Below are positions 54,576-62,975 of a DNA stretch of 64,000 bases, one piece after another. Source of the DNA: Mobiluncus sp963511525 (GTDB lineage Bacteria > Actinomycetota > Actinomycetes > Actinomycetales > Actinomycetaceae); the NCBI RefSeq assembly GCF_963511525.1, contig NZ_CAUPIY010000001.1:62001-126000 (forward strand), in the 5' to 3' direction. A model generated the notes under the pieces. The model saw only the letters and a program-made list of their open reading frames with translations, was not told the DNA's origin and made no database searches. The translations under genes were made by a program, and so were the position numbers. Positions within the stretch are counted from its first letter, which is position 1, and each line of letters begins with the position of its first letter.

Positions 54576-55508
54576 CTACTTTCCTACGGAAGTTTTCAGT
54601 TCCACCGCGTCGTACAAGCCCGCGCCAGCGCCGTAGTTATCCATGATTTCCCGCAGTTTGCCCGAGGCCAGCAGGGAATCCATCGCCGCTTTAATGGCGG
54701 CGGACAGTTGTTGATTCTTGTTATCCACCACAATCCCGATGGGGCTCGGGTCCAGAATCTGGCCAATTTGCTCCATCTGACCGCGGGTCTGTTTCACGTA
54801 GTAGGTCGTGACTGGATCGTCGGCGAGCATGGCTTGGTATTGCCCCGAAATGACCTTCGGGAACACGTTAGACAGCAACTCTTCCTTTTGAATGACGACT
54901 GGCGGTTTGCCACTCTCTTCGCACTGTTTGCTCATTTTCGGCAGCAGTTCCGTTTCCTGCAGGGTACCGGTCTGTACCCCGATGGTTTTGCCGCATACGT
55001 CCTTGGGGTCAAAGCCCTGCGGGTTGCCTTTGGCCACCGCGAACAGGGAACCCATATCCATATAAGCCAGCATGTCGTAGTTGGCGACGCGGTCTTCCGT
55101 AACCGTAAACGACGAGGCCCCCAAATCGTAAGTTGTGCCAATCTTGGGCAGCAGCGCGCCAAACGCTTCGGTAGTGGTGGTGCCGTCCTCGAGACCCATA
55201 GTCAGGGCAATAGCCTTTACCATATCCACTTCGTAGCCGGTGGGGGTAGTGCCGTCCTCCATCAGGAATTCCGCCGGGGCATAGCTGGTAGAAGCGCCAT
55301 TGCGCAGCACTCCGCGTTCCTTTACGTCGGCGGGAACCAGCTCCTCGACCTTGGGATCAGGCTTAATGGTCGAAAAGTCAAAAGCTGTGGCCGAGCCGGA
55401 TTGATTAGCAGCATCGTCACCACCAGCGTTTCCGGTGGAAGCGGTGGAGCATCCGGCTAAGCCCAGAGAGGCTGCAGCTAGAAGCATGGCAACGGGAAGA
55501 CGACGCAT
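54576..55508 (-). CDS. Amino-acid-binding lipoprotein (family 3)
   Basis: 310 residues. Signal peptide MRRLPVAMLLAAASLGLAGC with lipobox LAGC at 17-20. The mature domain has GVLRNGASTSYAPAEFLMEDGTTPTGYEVDMVKAIA, typical of family 3 binding proteins, and DYLSNV-like IMDNYGAGAGLYDAV at the end. Ribosome site AGGAG before the ATG at 55508. An inverted repeat and possible promoter precede it at 55540-55590. Ligand not identified; family 3 members bind polar amino acids. Confidence 0.88.
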   Translation of the reverse strand: MRRLPVAMLLAAASLGLAGCSTASTGNAGGDDAANQSGSATAFDFSTIKPDPKVEELVPADVKERGVLRNGASTSYAPAEFLMEDGTTPTGYEVDMVKAIALTMGLEDGTTTTEAFGALLPKIGTTYDLGASSFTVTEDRVANYDMLAYMDMGSLFAVAKGNPQGFDPKDVCGKTIGVQTGTLQETELLPKMSKQCEESGKPPVVIQKEELLSNVFPKVISGQYQAMLADDPVTTYYVKQTRGQMEQIGQILDPSPIGIVVDNKNQQLSAAIKAAMDSLLASGKLREIMDNYGAGAGLYDAVELKTSVGK

Positions 55509-55543
55509 GAGATTCTCCTTGTCGACGGTCGTATAAATGAACT

Positions 55544-55582
55544 ACCGGTATAAATTTACAGAGCCTTGCAACTTTATGCAAG
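55544..55582 (-). promoter_or_regulatory. Candidate promoter and operator of the amino-acid transporter
   Basis: On the minus strand TTGCAT lies within the inverted repeat CTTGCA-N6-TGCAAG (55565-55582), followed 17 bases later by TAAATT. The repeat has the TTGCAT/TGCAA look of actinobacterial ARG boxes, but the match is loose. Function inferred from position only. Confidence 0.4.
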
Positions 55583-55621
55583 TCTTAGCGCATAAAAAGT
55601 TTGAAATTGTAATAATTTTAC

Positions 55622-55639
55622 GCCCCGTATATCCGGGGC
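55622..55639 (-). terminator. Hairpin after the DUF4191 gene
   Basis: GCCCCG and CGGGGC with a six-base loop, directly after the stop of the leftward DUF4191 gene and followed on that strand by GTAAAATTATT. The stem is strong, the U-rich tail mixed, so the terminator call is moderate. Confidence 0.5.
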
Positions 55640-55655
55640 TGGTGCGAAGGAAATT

Positions 55656-56369
55656 TTATCCGTACAAAGCGCGCCGATTAGGGCGAACCCGGTAAGGATC
55701 AATCCCCTTCGGAATGGGCAGCCCCTGATTGCGGTGAATCGCCAGCAGACGTTTTTGCACCGCAGGAATCTCGTTTCGATTCAAAGCACGTGGAGCTTTA
55801 TACATGGTTTTCATCACGTGTTCGAGGCGTACCTGTCCCTCTTCGGTGCCGCACTCCACGGCGTGTACCGGCACCTGAGCGACGACCCGCGTGGTCTTTT
55901 TCACCTCATCGTTGAGCAGCTTGCTGGCTCGAGTATGCGGCCCCTCGCTGACCAGGAAAATGCCGCGGGGACCTACAAAACGCCACACTAAGTCTTGATC
56001 CTTATTAACCGCAACGGGCTCTTCCTCGGCAAACCAGGACCGGCGCAGCAGCTGGCGCAGCGCTCCGACGCAGCCTTTCATGCCTTCAATCTGACGCAGC
56101 ATAGCCCGGGATAGAAACACGGAGATCCAGGCCATCGGCACGACCATCAGCACCATTACAATGGTGATTGCCCCCATGATCCAGTGTTTGCCCACAATCA
56201 TGTACCACACGGTCAAGGCTTCCGCCACGACTAGCGTCGCCAAAATCGCCCACACAATCCACGGGAAAGACCGCCTCACAATGGTGAAGGAGTCCTTTAA
56301 GTTTTGGAATATATTGCGTTTCTTCCCGGACGCGTCGCCCCCGGTCGCAGAGTTGTTTTTCTTAGCCAT
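55656..56369 (-). CDS. DUF4191 membrane protein
   Basis: 237 residues. Two membrane spans (about 36-55 FPWIVWAILATLVVAEALTV and 65-88 ITIVMVLMVVPMAWISVFL) and a C-terminal cytoplasmic domain with WRFVGPRGIFLVSEGP and a basic end (PYRVRPNRRALYG). Matches the actinobacterial DUF4191 family, in mycobacteria Rv2219 beside lipA and glnA1. Function unknown. Divergent from the pseudokinase gene. Confidence 0.85.
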   Translation of the reverse strand: MAKKNNSATGGDASGKKRNIFQNLKDSFTIVRRSFPWIVWAILATLVVAEALTVWYMIVGKHWIMGAITIVMVLMVVPMAWISVFLSRAMLRQIEGMKGCVGALRQLLRRSWFAEEEPVAVNKDQDLVWRFVGPRGIFLVSEGPHTRASKLLNDEVKKTTRVVAQVPVHAVECGTEEGQVRLEHVMKTMYKAPRALNRNEIPAVQKRLLAIHRNQGLPIPKGIDPYRVRPNRRALYG

Positions 56370-56431
56370 CGCCTTTATCTTAGGGGATTTTTGCCGCAGG
56401 GGTAAACCGAGTTCTGCCGCCGTGCCTAAAG

Positions 56432-56440
56432 TTATCCACA
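56432..56440 (+). promoter_or_regulatory. DnaA box
   Basis: TTATCCACA is an exact DnaA consensus box, 54 bases before the pseudokinase start and 17 before its -35. A single box suggests local transcription control or titration rather than an origin; no second box is seen near it. Confidence 0.5.
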
Positions 56441-56456
56441 GGTTTGAAAATGTCTG

Positions 56457-56488
56457 TTGATTTTTGTTGTCGTACTTAGATATATATT
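56457..56488 (+). promoter_or_regulatory. Promoter of the pseudokinase gene, probable leaderless start
   Basis: TTGATT (56457-56462), 18 bases, TATATA (56481-56486), with TATATT two bases on. Transcription would begin at about 56493-56494, the A of the ATG, and there is no ribosome site in front of the ATG. This fits a leaderless mRNA, common in actinobacteria. Confidence 0.55.
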
Positions 56489-56493
56489 GAGTT

Positions 56494-58110
56494 ATGGAAC
56501 TTGTTGGTTATGTCTTATATGAACCGGTTGGTTTTGGTAAAAGCGGCCCGATGTGGCGGGTGGTAGACGACCAGGGCGGTACCCACGCGCTGCAGCTGTT
56601 AGGCGGCACGCTGTCGGCTCAGCTGGAGTCCCGACTGCGGACGTTGCGAAAGGTATCGTGCCCGAACCTGCTGAAACTCCACGAGTTGCGCAAACTGACC
56701 GATGGCCGCTACGTGGCTATTTTTGAGTATCTGGACGGGCAAGACCTGGAAGTGTTGCGGGCGGGACGCGAGTTCAGTACGCCGCAGGTCAACTTCATCG
56801 CGCTGTCCCTGGCTCGAGGTTTGGCGGCGCTGCACGAGGTCGGTTTGAGTCACGGGGACGTTTCGGCGGCGAATCTGATGGTGACGGCACAAGGCCGGGT
56901 GGTTCTGGTAGACCTGCTCGGTGACGTGGGTACGACCCGGGCGTTTAGCGCGCCGGAAACGGAGGGGCTCACCTGGAGCACCGCGGCGGGAGAATCCTCT
57001 GGACCGGAGGCTGCATCCGCTGTTGCTGCCGGGACGTCTGTGGCGGTGAATCAAGCCGGTGATGTGTATGCGATGGCGCAGGTGCTGCTAGCATTGGGGA
57101 TGGACGCGGGTCTATTGAAAGCTGCGTTGAACCCGGTGGCGAGCGCGCGACCCAGCGCGGGGGAACTTGCCGAGGCGTGGGAGAGTCTGCCGTGCTGTGG
57201 CATTGACCTGTTGGGCGGGTCGGAGCTGATGGCGGCACGGATGCGGGCGGCCGGACGCGACGTGGCCACCGAGCTGGTTTCGCCGTCGCGCCGCCCGACG
57301 CCGAGGCGGCGCCAACGCCGCGAAACACGTCCGACCAGCCCGATATTACGCTGGGGACTGCCGGCTTTGGCAGGAGCCACGCTGGCGCTGGGAGCGGTCC
57401 TGTTCCCACGGCTGGCGGAGTTGCCCAGCGCGGCCCAAGCGCTGCCCGCCCCGTCTGCAAAACCGAGCGCGGCGGCGCTTTTGACGGATAGCGCCGCGCC
57501 CAGCCCCGTCGCGGGGAAAAAAGGCGGCGCCAAGACGTCGACCCCGCCGCACCGCCCTTCTGCGACCCAGGCCGAAGCGCCGGCTCCATCAGAAAGACTC
57601 GCGGATCCGGCAGCTCCTGAAAGCACGTCACCAGTTGCGCCACCGGCTGACCTGTTACCCAATTCCCCTGACAGCCAAGCGAAAACCCCGAACTTGCGCG
57701 ATCCCATCACGGATGATGCCTCGGCCCAGGAAATCCTGCAGCTGTTGCTGACTAAACGCGATGCGGCCCTGACACGCCAGGATCGGGTGGCTTTGGAAAA
57801 ACTCAGTGTCAAAGATTCGATAGCCGAGTCCGCCGATGCGAGTTTGCTGGCCGCCCTGCAGGCCAGCAAAGCCCAAGTTGAGGGCCTGTCCACCGCGGTG
57901 AAGTCGGCGACTATAGTGGCGGGCAATAAGGGCAGCGCCGGCAAGAATACGCGTTCGGTGCGTCTGCAGGTGACACTCACGCAAGGTGCATACACCCAAA
58001 TTGACCGTATCGGGAACCGCCACCAAATCGCGGCGATTCCCGATACGGAATCTGAGATTCTGTTATCCGGCAATCCGTGGAAGATTGCTTCGGTGGTCCG
58101 ACTCGAATGA
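56494..58110 (+). CDS. Transmembrane Ser/Thr kinase-like protein, probably a pseudokinase
   Basis: 538 residues. The cytoplasmic part (1-240) has the kinase plan: a G loop at 13-18 (GFGKSG), catalytic-loop HGDVSAANLM at 120-129 with D122 and N127, D140 followed by LL in place of DFG, APE at 153-155, D190 and R219. The VAIK lysine is replaced by glutamine (HALQLL, Q34), and the DFG glycine-like turn is changed. One membrane span at about 283-306, then a Pro/Ala/Ser-rich stalk and an outer domain of about 120 residues. It is likely a signalling scaffold or a kinase with weak activity. No phosphatase or substrate gene is next to it. Confidence 0.8.
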   Translation: MELVGYVLYEPVGFGKSGPMWRVVDDQGGTHALQLLGGTLSAQLESRLRTLRKVSCPNLLKLHELRKLTDGRYVAIFEYLDGQDLEVLRAGREFSTPQVNFIALSLARGLAALHEVGLSHGDVSAANLMVTAQGRVVLVDLLGDVGTTRAFSAPETEGLTWSTAAGESSGPEAASAVAAGTSVAVNQAGDVYAMAQVLLALGMDAGLLKAALNPVASARPSAGELAEAWESLPCCGIDLLGGSELMAARMRAAGRDVATELVSPSRRPTPRRRQRRETRPTSPILRWGLPALAGATLALGAVLFPRLAELPSAAQALPAPSAKPSAAALLTDSAAPSPVAGKKGGAKTSTPPHRPSATQAEAPAPSERLADPAAPESTSPVAPPADLLPNSPDSQAKTPNLRDPITDDASAQEILQLLLTKRDAALTRQDRVALEKLSVKDSIAESADASLLAALQASKAQVEGLSTAVKSATIVAGNKGSAGKNTRSVRLQVTLTQGAYTQIDRIGNRHQIAAIPDTESEILLSGNPWKIASVVRLE

Positions 58111-58135
58111 GCCAGTTTCAGAGTGAAATCCGGCT

Positions 58136-59842
58136 CTAGCCCACGTAGGCCAGTACAGTGCCGACGTCTACGGTTTCGTCTTCGGAGACGACGATTTGGG
58201 TGATGGTGCCGGCGATGGGTGAGGGGATTTCGGTGTCGACTTTGTCGGTGGAGACTTCCAGGAGGGGTTCGTCCAGGGCGACGGCGTCGCCGACGTTCTT
58301 TAGCCATTTCGTGACGGTGCCTTCGGTGACGGATTCGCCCAAGACCGGCATCTTAATGGGCTGACCTGTTCCTGCAGCCGCCGGTGCAGCAGCCGCCGGA
58401 GCGGCCGGAGCCGCGGGCGCAGCCGGAGCCGCTGGAGGAACCGGGGGAGCCGGTATAGCTGGGGCAGCGGGTGCCGCCGGGGGAATCGGGGGTACCGGAG
58501 GTACTGGGGGAGCTGGAATAGTCGGGGCAGCGGGTGCCACCAGAGGAACCGGGGCTTGCGGCGCTGGCGCGGATCCTTGATTATGCGCGAATGCCTCGGC
58601 TACCTCGGCAAACAGTTGGGCGAGGCGGGCCATATCCAGTGCTCCGCCCGTAGGTGCAGCACTCGGCGGGACCGAAACTGGAGCGGCCGGAGCCGGTGGA
58701 ATCGGCGGGACCGGCGGGACCGGCGGCGTCGCAACTGCGGGAGCCGGTGGCGTTGGTACAACGGGAGGAACCGCAGGAGCTGTGGGTGGCACGGGAGGCC
58801 GCGGCTGGGCCGGAACGCTGCCCGCGGCATCTAAAACATCTTGCTTGCGGATACGTCCACCCACTCCGGTGCCGTGTACCTTGCTGAGGTCCACGCCCTT
58901 TTCAACAGCTAATTTCCGTACAATCGGGGTGGCGTACTCTGCTTGGTTGTCAGCAGGTGTCGAAGGAACCGCTGGGGCTACCGGGGCAGCAGGGGCTACC
59001 GGGGCAGCAGGGGCAGCGGGCGCGGCCGGAGCTGCGGGAGCAACGGGAGCCGCCGGGGCAGCAGCAGGAGCCGCCGGAGCAGCGGGTGCCGCGGGCGTAA
59101 CCGGCGCGGCGGGAGCCGAAACTTCCCCGCCGACGTAGGCGAGGATGGTGCCGACGTCTACGGTTTCGTCTTCGGAGACGACGATTTGGGTGATGGTGCC
59201 GGCGATGGGTGAGGGGATTTCGGTGTCGACTTTGTCGGTGGAGACTTCCAGGAGGGGTTCGTCCAGGGCGACGGCGTCGCCGACGTTCTTTAGCCATTTC
59301 GTGACGGTGCCTTCAGTAACGGATTCGCCCAAGGCCGGCATCATAATGGGCTGACCCGTTCCGGGTGCCGCCGGTGCAGCAGCCGCCGGAGCCGCGGGCG
59401 CAGCAGGGGCGGCCGGTGCGGCTGGAGAAACCGGGGGAGCCGGAACCTCCTCAGCCTTCGGAGGAATCGGCGGAACTGCCGGATAGGACCACTCGACCTG
59501 TGCGCCGCCGTCGCTGCCAGCCGTGACGGTAGAAGGAATCTCGGGATTCGGCAGCTCAGGAACCGCCGGTGCTGCCGGGGCCGCCGAGGCGGCGCTGACT
59601 TCAGAAGCATCCCCGACTTCAGCCAAAATGGTACCCACATCGACCGTTTCGTCCTCTGGAACCAAAATCTTGGTCAGCACGCCAGCAACGGGACTGGGTA
59701 TCTCCGTGTCGACCTTATCCGTGGAGACTTCCAGGAGGGGTTCGTCCAGGGCGACGGTGTCGCCAACATTTTTCAGCCATTTCGTGACGGTACCTTCGGT
59801 CACCGATTCTCCGAGTGCGGGCATTGCAACTGATTGAGCCAT
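58136..59842 (-). CDS. E2-like lipoyl carrier: two lipoyl domains, E3-binding domain, third lipoyl domain, no acyltransferase
   Basis: 568 residues. Lipoyl domain 1 at 2-77 (lysine K43 in STDKVDTE), a linker, lipoyl domain 2 at about 164-238 (K204), a Pro/Ala linker, an E3-binding domain at about 302-340 (YATPIVRKLAVEKGVDLSKV), a 150-residue Pro/Ala linker with a short helix (ALDMARLAQLFAEVAEAFA), and lipoyl domain 3 at about 490-568 (K534) followed at once by TAG. The catalytic E2 domain (HxxxDG) that ends other E2 proteins is missing. 167 bases of domains 2 and 3 are identical (58158-58324 and 59148-59314). It follows lpd by 39 bases. It may serve as a swinging-arm carrier for an acyltransferase made elsewhere, or be a truncated E2. 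Confidence 0.85.
   Translation of the reverse strand: MAQSVAMPALGESVTEGTVTKWLKNVGDTVALDEPLLEVSTDKVDTEIPSPVAGVLTKILVPEDETVDVGTILAEVGDASEVSAASAAPAAPAVPELPNPEIPSTVTAGSDGGAQVEWSYPAVPPIPPKAEEVPAPPVSPAAPAAPAAPAAPAAAAPAAPGTGQPIMMPALGESVTEGTVTKWLKNVGDAVALDEPLLEVSTDKVDTEIPSPIAGTITQIVVSEDETVDVGTILAYVGGEVSAPAAPVTPAAPAAPAAPAAAPAAPVAPAAPAAPAAPAAPVAPAAPVAPAVPSTPADNQAEYATPIVRKLAVEKGVDLSKVHGTGVGGRIRKQDVLDAAGSVPAQPRPPVPPTAPAVPPVVPTPPAPAVATPPVPPVPPIPPAPAAPVSVPPSAAPTGGALDMARLAQLFAEVAEAFAHNQGSAPAPQAPVPLVAPAAPTIPAPPVPPVPPIPPAAPAAPAIPAPPVPPAAPAAPAAPAAPAAAAPAAAGTGQPIKMPVLGESVTEGTVTKWLKNVGDAVALDEPLLEVSTDKVDTEIPSPIAGTITQIVVSEDETVDVGTVLAYVG
58158..58324. repeat. Identical 167-bp block in lipoyl domain 3
   Basis: The same 167 bases occur at 59148-59314 in lipoyl domain 2, 990 bases away. 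Since even silent positions agree, the two domains are recent copies or are kept alike by gene conversion. Domain 1 shares only shorter stretches. Confidence 0.95.
59148..59314. repeat. Identical 167-bp block in lipoyl domain 2
   Basis: Partner of 58158-58324. Recombination between them would remove the E3-binding domain and keep the frame (990 bases is a multiple of three). Short-read assemblies could also collapse this region. Confidence 0.95.
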
Positions 59843-59881
59843 GATTTCGTCTTTCTCCTTTGATTGACTTTTCCCGAAGTT

Positions 59882-61249
59882 TCAGCCGTGTAGCGGTTTG
59901 CCAGCTAAAGCCATCGCCGCTTCACCAATCATCTCGTTTTGGGTCGGGTGGGTGTGCATCAGGTATGCCAAATCGTCAGCATCAGCTTCCCAATTCACAA
60001 TGAGCTGACCTTCACCAATCTGTTCCCCGATACGCTGCCCCAAAGCGTGGAAGCCCACAATCGGACCGTCCTTGACCTGGACCAGTTTCACGAAACCAGC
60101 CGCTTTCAGCATTTGTGACTTCGCGTTACCCAGCATATTGGACTGCTTCGAGATGACATTGTCCGCGCCGTAGACTTCCTTGGCTTTCGCTTCGGTCAAG
60201 CCCACGGAGGCAATTTCCGGTTCGCAGAACGTCACGCGGGGAATGTTGTCGTTGGGCACAACGCGCGGATTCAGCCCCGCGATTTCCTCAGCCACAAAGA
60301 CCCCCTGCATCGTCGCGCGGTGCGCCAACTGCAGACCAGGCACAATGTCCCCGACTGCATAAATATTCCCCACACCGGTGTGCAGGCGCTCATTAGCTAA
60401 TACGAAACCGCGATCCATCGGAATGCCCTGTGCCTCGTAACCCATGTTCGCTGTGTTCGGGCCGCGCCCAATCGCCACCAACAGGTAATCAGCACGCAGG
60501 CTCTGACCGTCTTCGGTGTTTACCGTCACGCCGGAACCGTCCTCAGCGGCATCCCGGAAACGGGTCCCGGTCATGAACTTAATCCCGCGAGCCTTGAACG
60601 CCTTTTCCAATCCCTTAGAAATGTCCTCGTCCTCGTTAGGCACCAGGTGCGGCAAAGCCTCAACGATGGTGACGTCTGCCCCGAAAGACTTCCACACGGA
60701 GGCAAACTCGACGCCGATGACCCCGCCGCCCAAAATCACTACTGAACTGGGAACATGATCGAGGAACAGAGCGTGCTCGGAACCGATAATGCGTCCGCCC
60801 AGGTTCATCCCCAAAGTCTTGGTGACCGAACCGGAGGCCAAAACGATGTTCTTGCCCTTGAGCACACGGTCACCAGCGGTGACCGTATCGACCCCGCTGA
60901 GCACGCCATGGGCGTTGACGAACTCGACCTTGTGACTCTTAATCAACCCGGACAAGCCACGATGCATTTTGTTGATGATTCCGCTCTGAAACTCCAGCAC
61001 TTTAGCCATATCGATACCATTGAAGGCAGAGCCAATGCCCCAATCCAGGGACTCATGCACGGTATCGGCGACTTCCGCCGCCCTCAGCAAAGCCTTGGTA
61101 GGAATGCATCCGCGGTGCAGACAGGTGCCGCCGATTTTGTCCGCCTCGACCATGGCGACGCTCATTCCCAGAGAAGTTGCTCGCAAAGCACAAGCGTAAC
61201 CGCCATTTCCGCCGCCTAAAATCACTACATCGTATTGTTCTTCGCTCAA
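59882..61249 (-). CDS. lpd: Dihydrolipoyl dehydrogenase (E3)
   Basis: 455 residues, FAD-dependent disulfide reductase that reoxidises lipoyl groups with NAD. FAD motif ILGGGNGGYACALRA, redox-active disulfide GGTCLHRGCIPTKALL, NAD motif VVILGGGVIGVEFASVW, the second FAD motif YAVGDIVPGLQLAH and the active-site HTHPTQNEMIGEA at the dimer interface. Directly upstream of the lipoyl carrier, which has an E3-binding domain, so the pair probably form one subcomplex. Confidence 0.95.
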   Translation of the reverse strand: MSEEQYDVVILGGGNGGYACALRATSLGMSVAMVEADKIGGTCLHRGCIPTKALLRAAEVADTVHESLDWGIGSAFNGIDMAKVLEFQSGIINKMHRGLSGLIKSHKVEFVNAHGVLSGVDTVTAGDRVLKGKNIVLASGSVTKTLGMNLGGRIIGSEHALFLDHVPSSVVILGGGVIGVEFASVWKSFGADVTIVEALPHLVPNEDEDISKGLEKAFKARGIKFMTGTRFRDAAEDGSGVTVNTEDGQSLRADYLLVAIGRGPNTANMGYEAQGIPMDRGFVLANERLHTGVGNIYAVGDIVPGLQLAHRATMQGVFVAEEIAGLNPRVVPNDNIPRVTFCEPEIASVGLTEAKAKEVYGADNVISKQSNMLGNAKSQMLKAAGFVKLVQVKDGPIVGFHALGQRIGEQIGEGQLIVNWEADADDLAYLMHTHPTQNEMIGEAAMALAGKPLHG

Positions 61250-61352
61250 TGTTCAACTCCAGTTCTGTCAAAGGAACAAAATTCTAAGCAAGTTTATTCT
61301 TTCACTAAATGATTCCCATGTGCTAATGCAAACAGGGTGAACAAAATCGGGC

Positions 61353-62786
61353 CTAGCGACCCATGTCCGCAATGACCCGCAACAGGGTGCGCACCCCGTA
61401 GCCGGTACCGCCTTTCGGAGTGTATCCCCAGGCAGAACCGGTATTAAAACCCGGGCCGGCAATGTCGATATGCGCCCACGGCGTGTCGCCCACAAACTGT
61501 TTCAGGAAAATTCCGGCCACCAGCATCCCGGCCTCGCGTTTCGACGAAGAATTCGCGATGTCAGCAACGTCAGAATGCAGGTGCTCCAACAGGTATTCGG
61601 GCAGTGGTGCCGTCCAAGCTGGTTCTCCGACCGCCACGGAGGCGTCGCGTATCCAGTCCTTTTGGCACCCCATCACTCCGGCGATGCGGCTACCAAAAGC
61701 CACTCTCTGCGCGCCGGTCAGGGTAGCCATATCAATAACTAGGTCGGGGTGCTGCGCCACCGCCATAGTCAAGCCGTCTGCCAGCACCAACCGCCCTTCC
61801 GCGTCGGTATTGGTAATCTCTACAGTTTTCCCGCTTTTCATCGTGATGACGTCATCGACCCGCGACGCGTTACCGCTGACCAGGTTTTCTGCCAAGCACA
61901 GCCACGCCGTGACTCTCACTGGCAGCCGCAGTTCCGCCGCCGCTAGGCACACCGCTCCCATGGTGGCTGCGCCGGTCATATCGGATTTCATGGTGAGCAT
62001 GGAAGTGCTCGGTTTTAAGCTGTAGCCCCCGGAGTCAAAAGTGATGCCCTTGCCGACCAAGGCGACGTGGGCTTTGGCGCCCTCGGGCGCGTAGGTCAAC
62101 TTCACCAGGCAGGGCTTGCGCTTAGAGCCTTTCCCTACCGCGACGAGTCCGCCAAAGCCCTGATCCTTGAGGTCTCGGTAATTCCACTTTTCAAAGCTCA
62201 CCGGCAGGTTCTTGCTGGCTTTCTGAAACGCTTTGGCCATGGATTCGGGGTACAGCTCGGAGGGGGACGTGTTCACGAGGTCGCGAACTCGCGTGACTGC
62301 CTTGACGGTGGTTTGCAGTTGGGCACGATCCGTGTCACTGAGAGCATCGTGAGCAGGAATGTACAGAGTTTTCAGGGTTTTGGAGGGTTTGGACTGATAT
62401 TTTCCAAAACGGTAGGCCCCCAGAAGCGCCCCCTCTACAGTCGCCAGGACTTCCTCCCGGTTCTTCGTGGGGAAGGAAAAAGCGAGTTCTTCACTGGTGA
62501 TGCTGCGGGTCACGTTGCCGGCCGCCTCGCGGAAGTTTTGGAGTGTTTCGGCAGGAGTTTTCGGGGAGCCGACCCCAGCAAACACGACGAACGCGGCAGA
62601 AAAGTCATTCGGGGAGGGAACCCTGTTTACCTCTCCGAGCTTTCCGGTCACCCCGGCAGCGCGGGCAAAATCGCGCAGGGCTGGAAAATTGGGAACCTGC
62701 AGTTCGTCACCATCTGTGGTGACAGCCAGCACCAGGGGAGTGCGCAGCGCGGGTAAATCTTTAGAAAACACATCAATCTTAGTCAT
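61353..62786 (-). CDS. pepA: Leucyl aminopeptidase PepA (M17)
   Basis: 477 residues. The M17 signature NTDAEGRLVLADGL and the metal ligands in GKGITFDSGGYSLKPS, MKSDMTGAATMGAV are present, with IDMATLTGAQRVAFGSRIAG after them. It trims N-terminal residues from peptides in the cytoplasm with two metal ions. 103 bases separate it from lpd, and the hairpin at 62833 lies in its leader. Confidence 0.94.
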   Translation of the reverse strand: MTKIDVFSKDLPALRTPLVLAVTTDGDELQVPNFPALRDFARAAGVTGKLGEVNRVPSPNDFSAAFVVFAGVGSPKTPAETLQNFREAAGNVTRSITSEELAFSFPTKNREEVLATVEGALLGAYRFGKYQSKPSKTLKTLYIPAHDALSDTDRAQLQTTVKAVTRVRDLVNTSPSELYPESMAKAFQKASKNLPVSFEKWNYRDLKDQGFGGLVAVGKGSKRKPCLVKLTYAPEGAKAHVALVGKGITFDSGGYSLKPSTSMLTMKSDMTGAATMGAVCLAAAELRLPVRVTAWLCLAENLVSGNASRVDDVITMKSGKTVEITNTDAEGRLVLADGLTMAVAQHPDLVIDMATLTGAQRVAFGSRIAGVMGCQKDWIRDASVAVGEPAWTAPLPEYLLEHLHSDVADIANSSSKREAGMLVAGIFLKQFVGDTPWAHIDIAGPGFNTGSAWGYTPKGGTGYGVRTLLRVIADMGR

Positions 62787-62832
62787 ACCTGAAATCCTAC
62801 GTCCTTTTTCGGGTTGGTTTGGGGTTTTGTTC

Positions 62833-62850
62833 CCGCGCCAAGTGGCGCGG
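62833..62850. repeat. GC-rich inverted repeat upstream of pepA
   Basis: CCGCGCC and GGCGCGG around AAGT. No T-run follows on either strand, so it is not a plain terminator. The 62787-63100 gap between pepA and gap also holds the gap promoter and nothing else I can see. Confidence 0.5.
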
Positions 62851-62933
62851 TCGGTGAGAATTTGGGGTGTCGAAAAGCGTGCGTCGGGAATAATAAATCA
62901 TGTTCTTTGTAATGGTTCTGGCGTAAAAGAGCG

Positions 62934-62975
62934 AAATTAACTGGAAATTAACTGTGATTTTTGATGATTTATAAG
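62934..62975 (+). promoter_or_regulatory. gap promoter with tandem repeat
   Basis: TTAACT (62948-62953), 16 bases, TATAAG (62970-62975). AAATTAACTG occurs at 62934-62943 and again at 62945-62954, one helical turn apart and covering the -35, as expected of a regulator site. The untranslated leader would be about 120 bases. Confidence 0.45.

Noticed and set aside
57051..58307. 418-codon open frame on the minus strand
   Set aside because: Opposite the pseudokinase gene, and its start repeats a shadow of the lipoyl repeat.
58380..59130. Repeat array resembling CRISPR or a satellite
   Set aside because: It is the codon-level repetition of Pro/Ala linkers within a lipoyl protein, without regular spacers.
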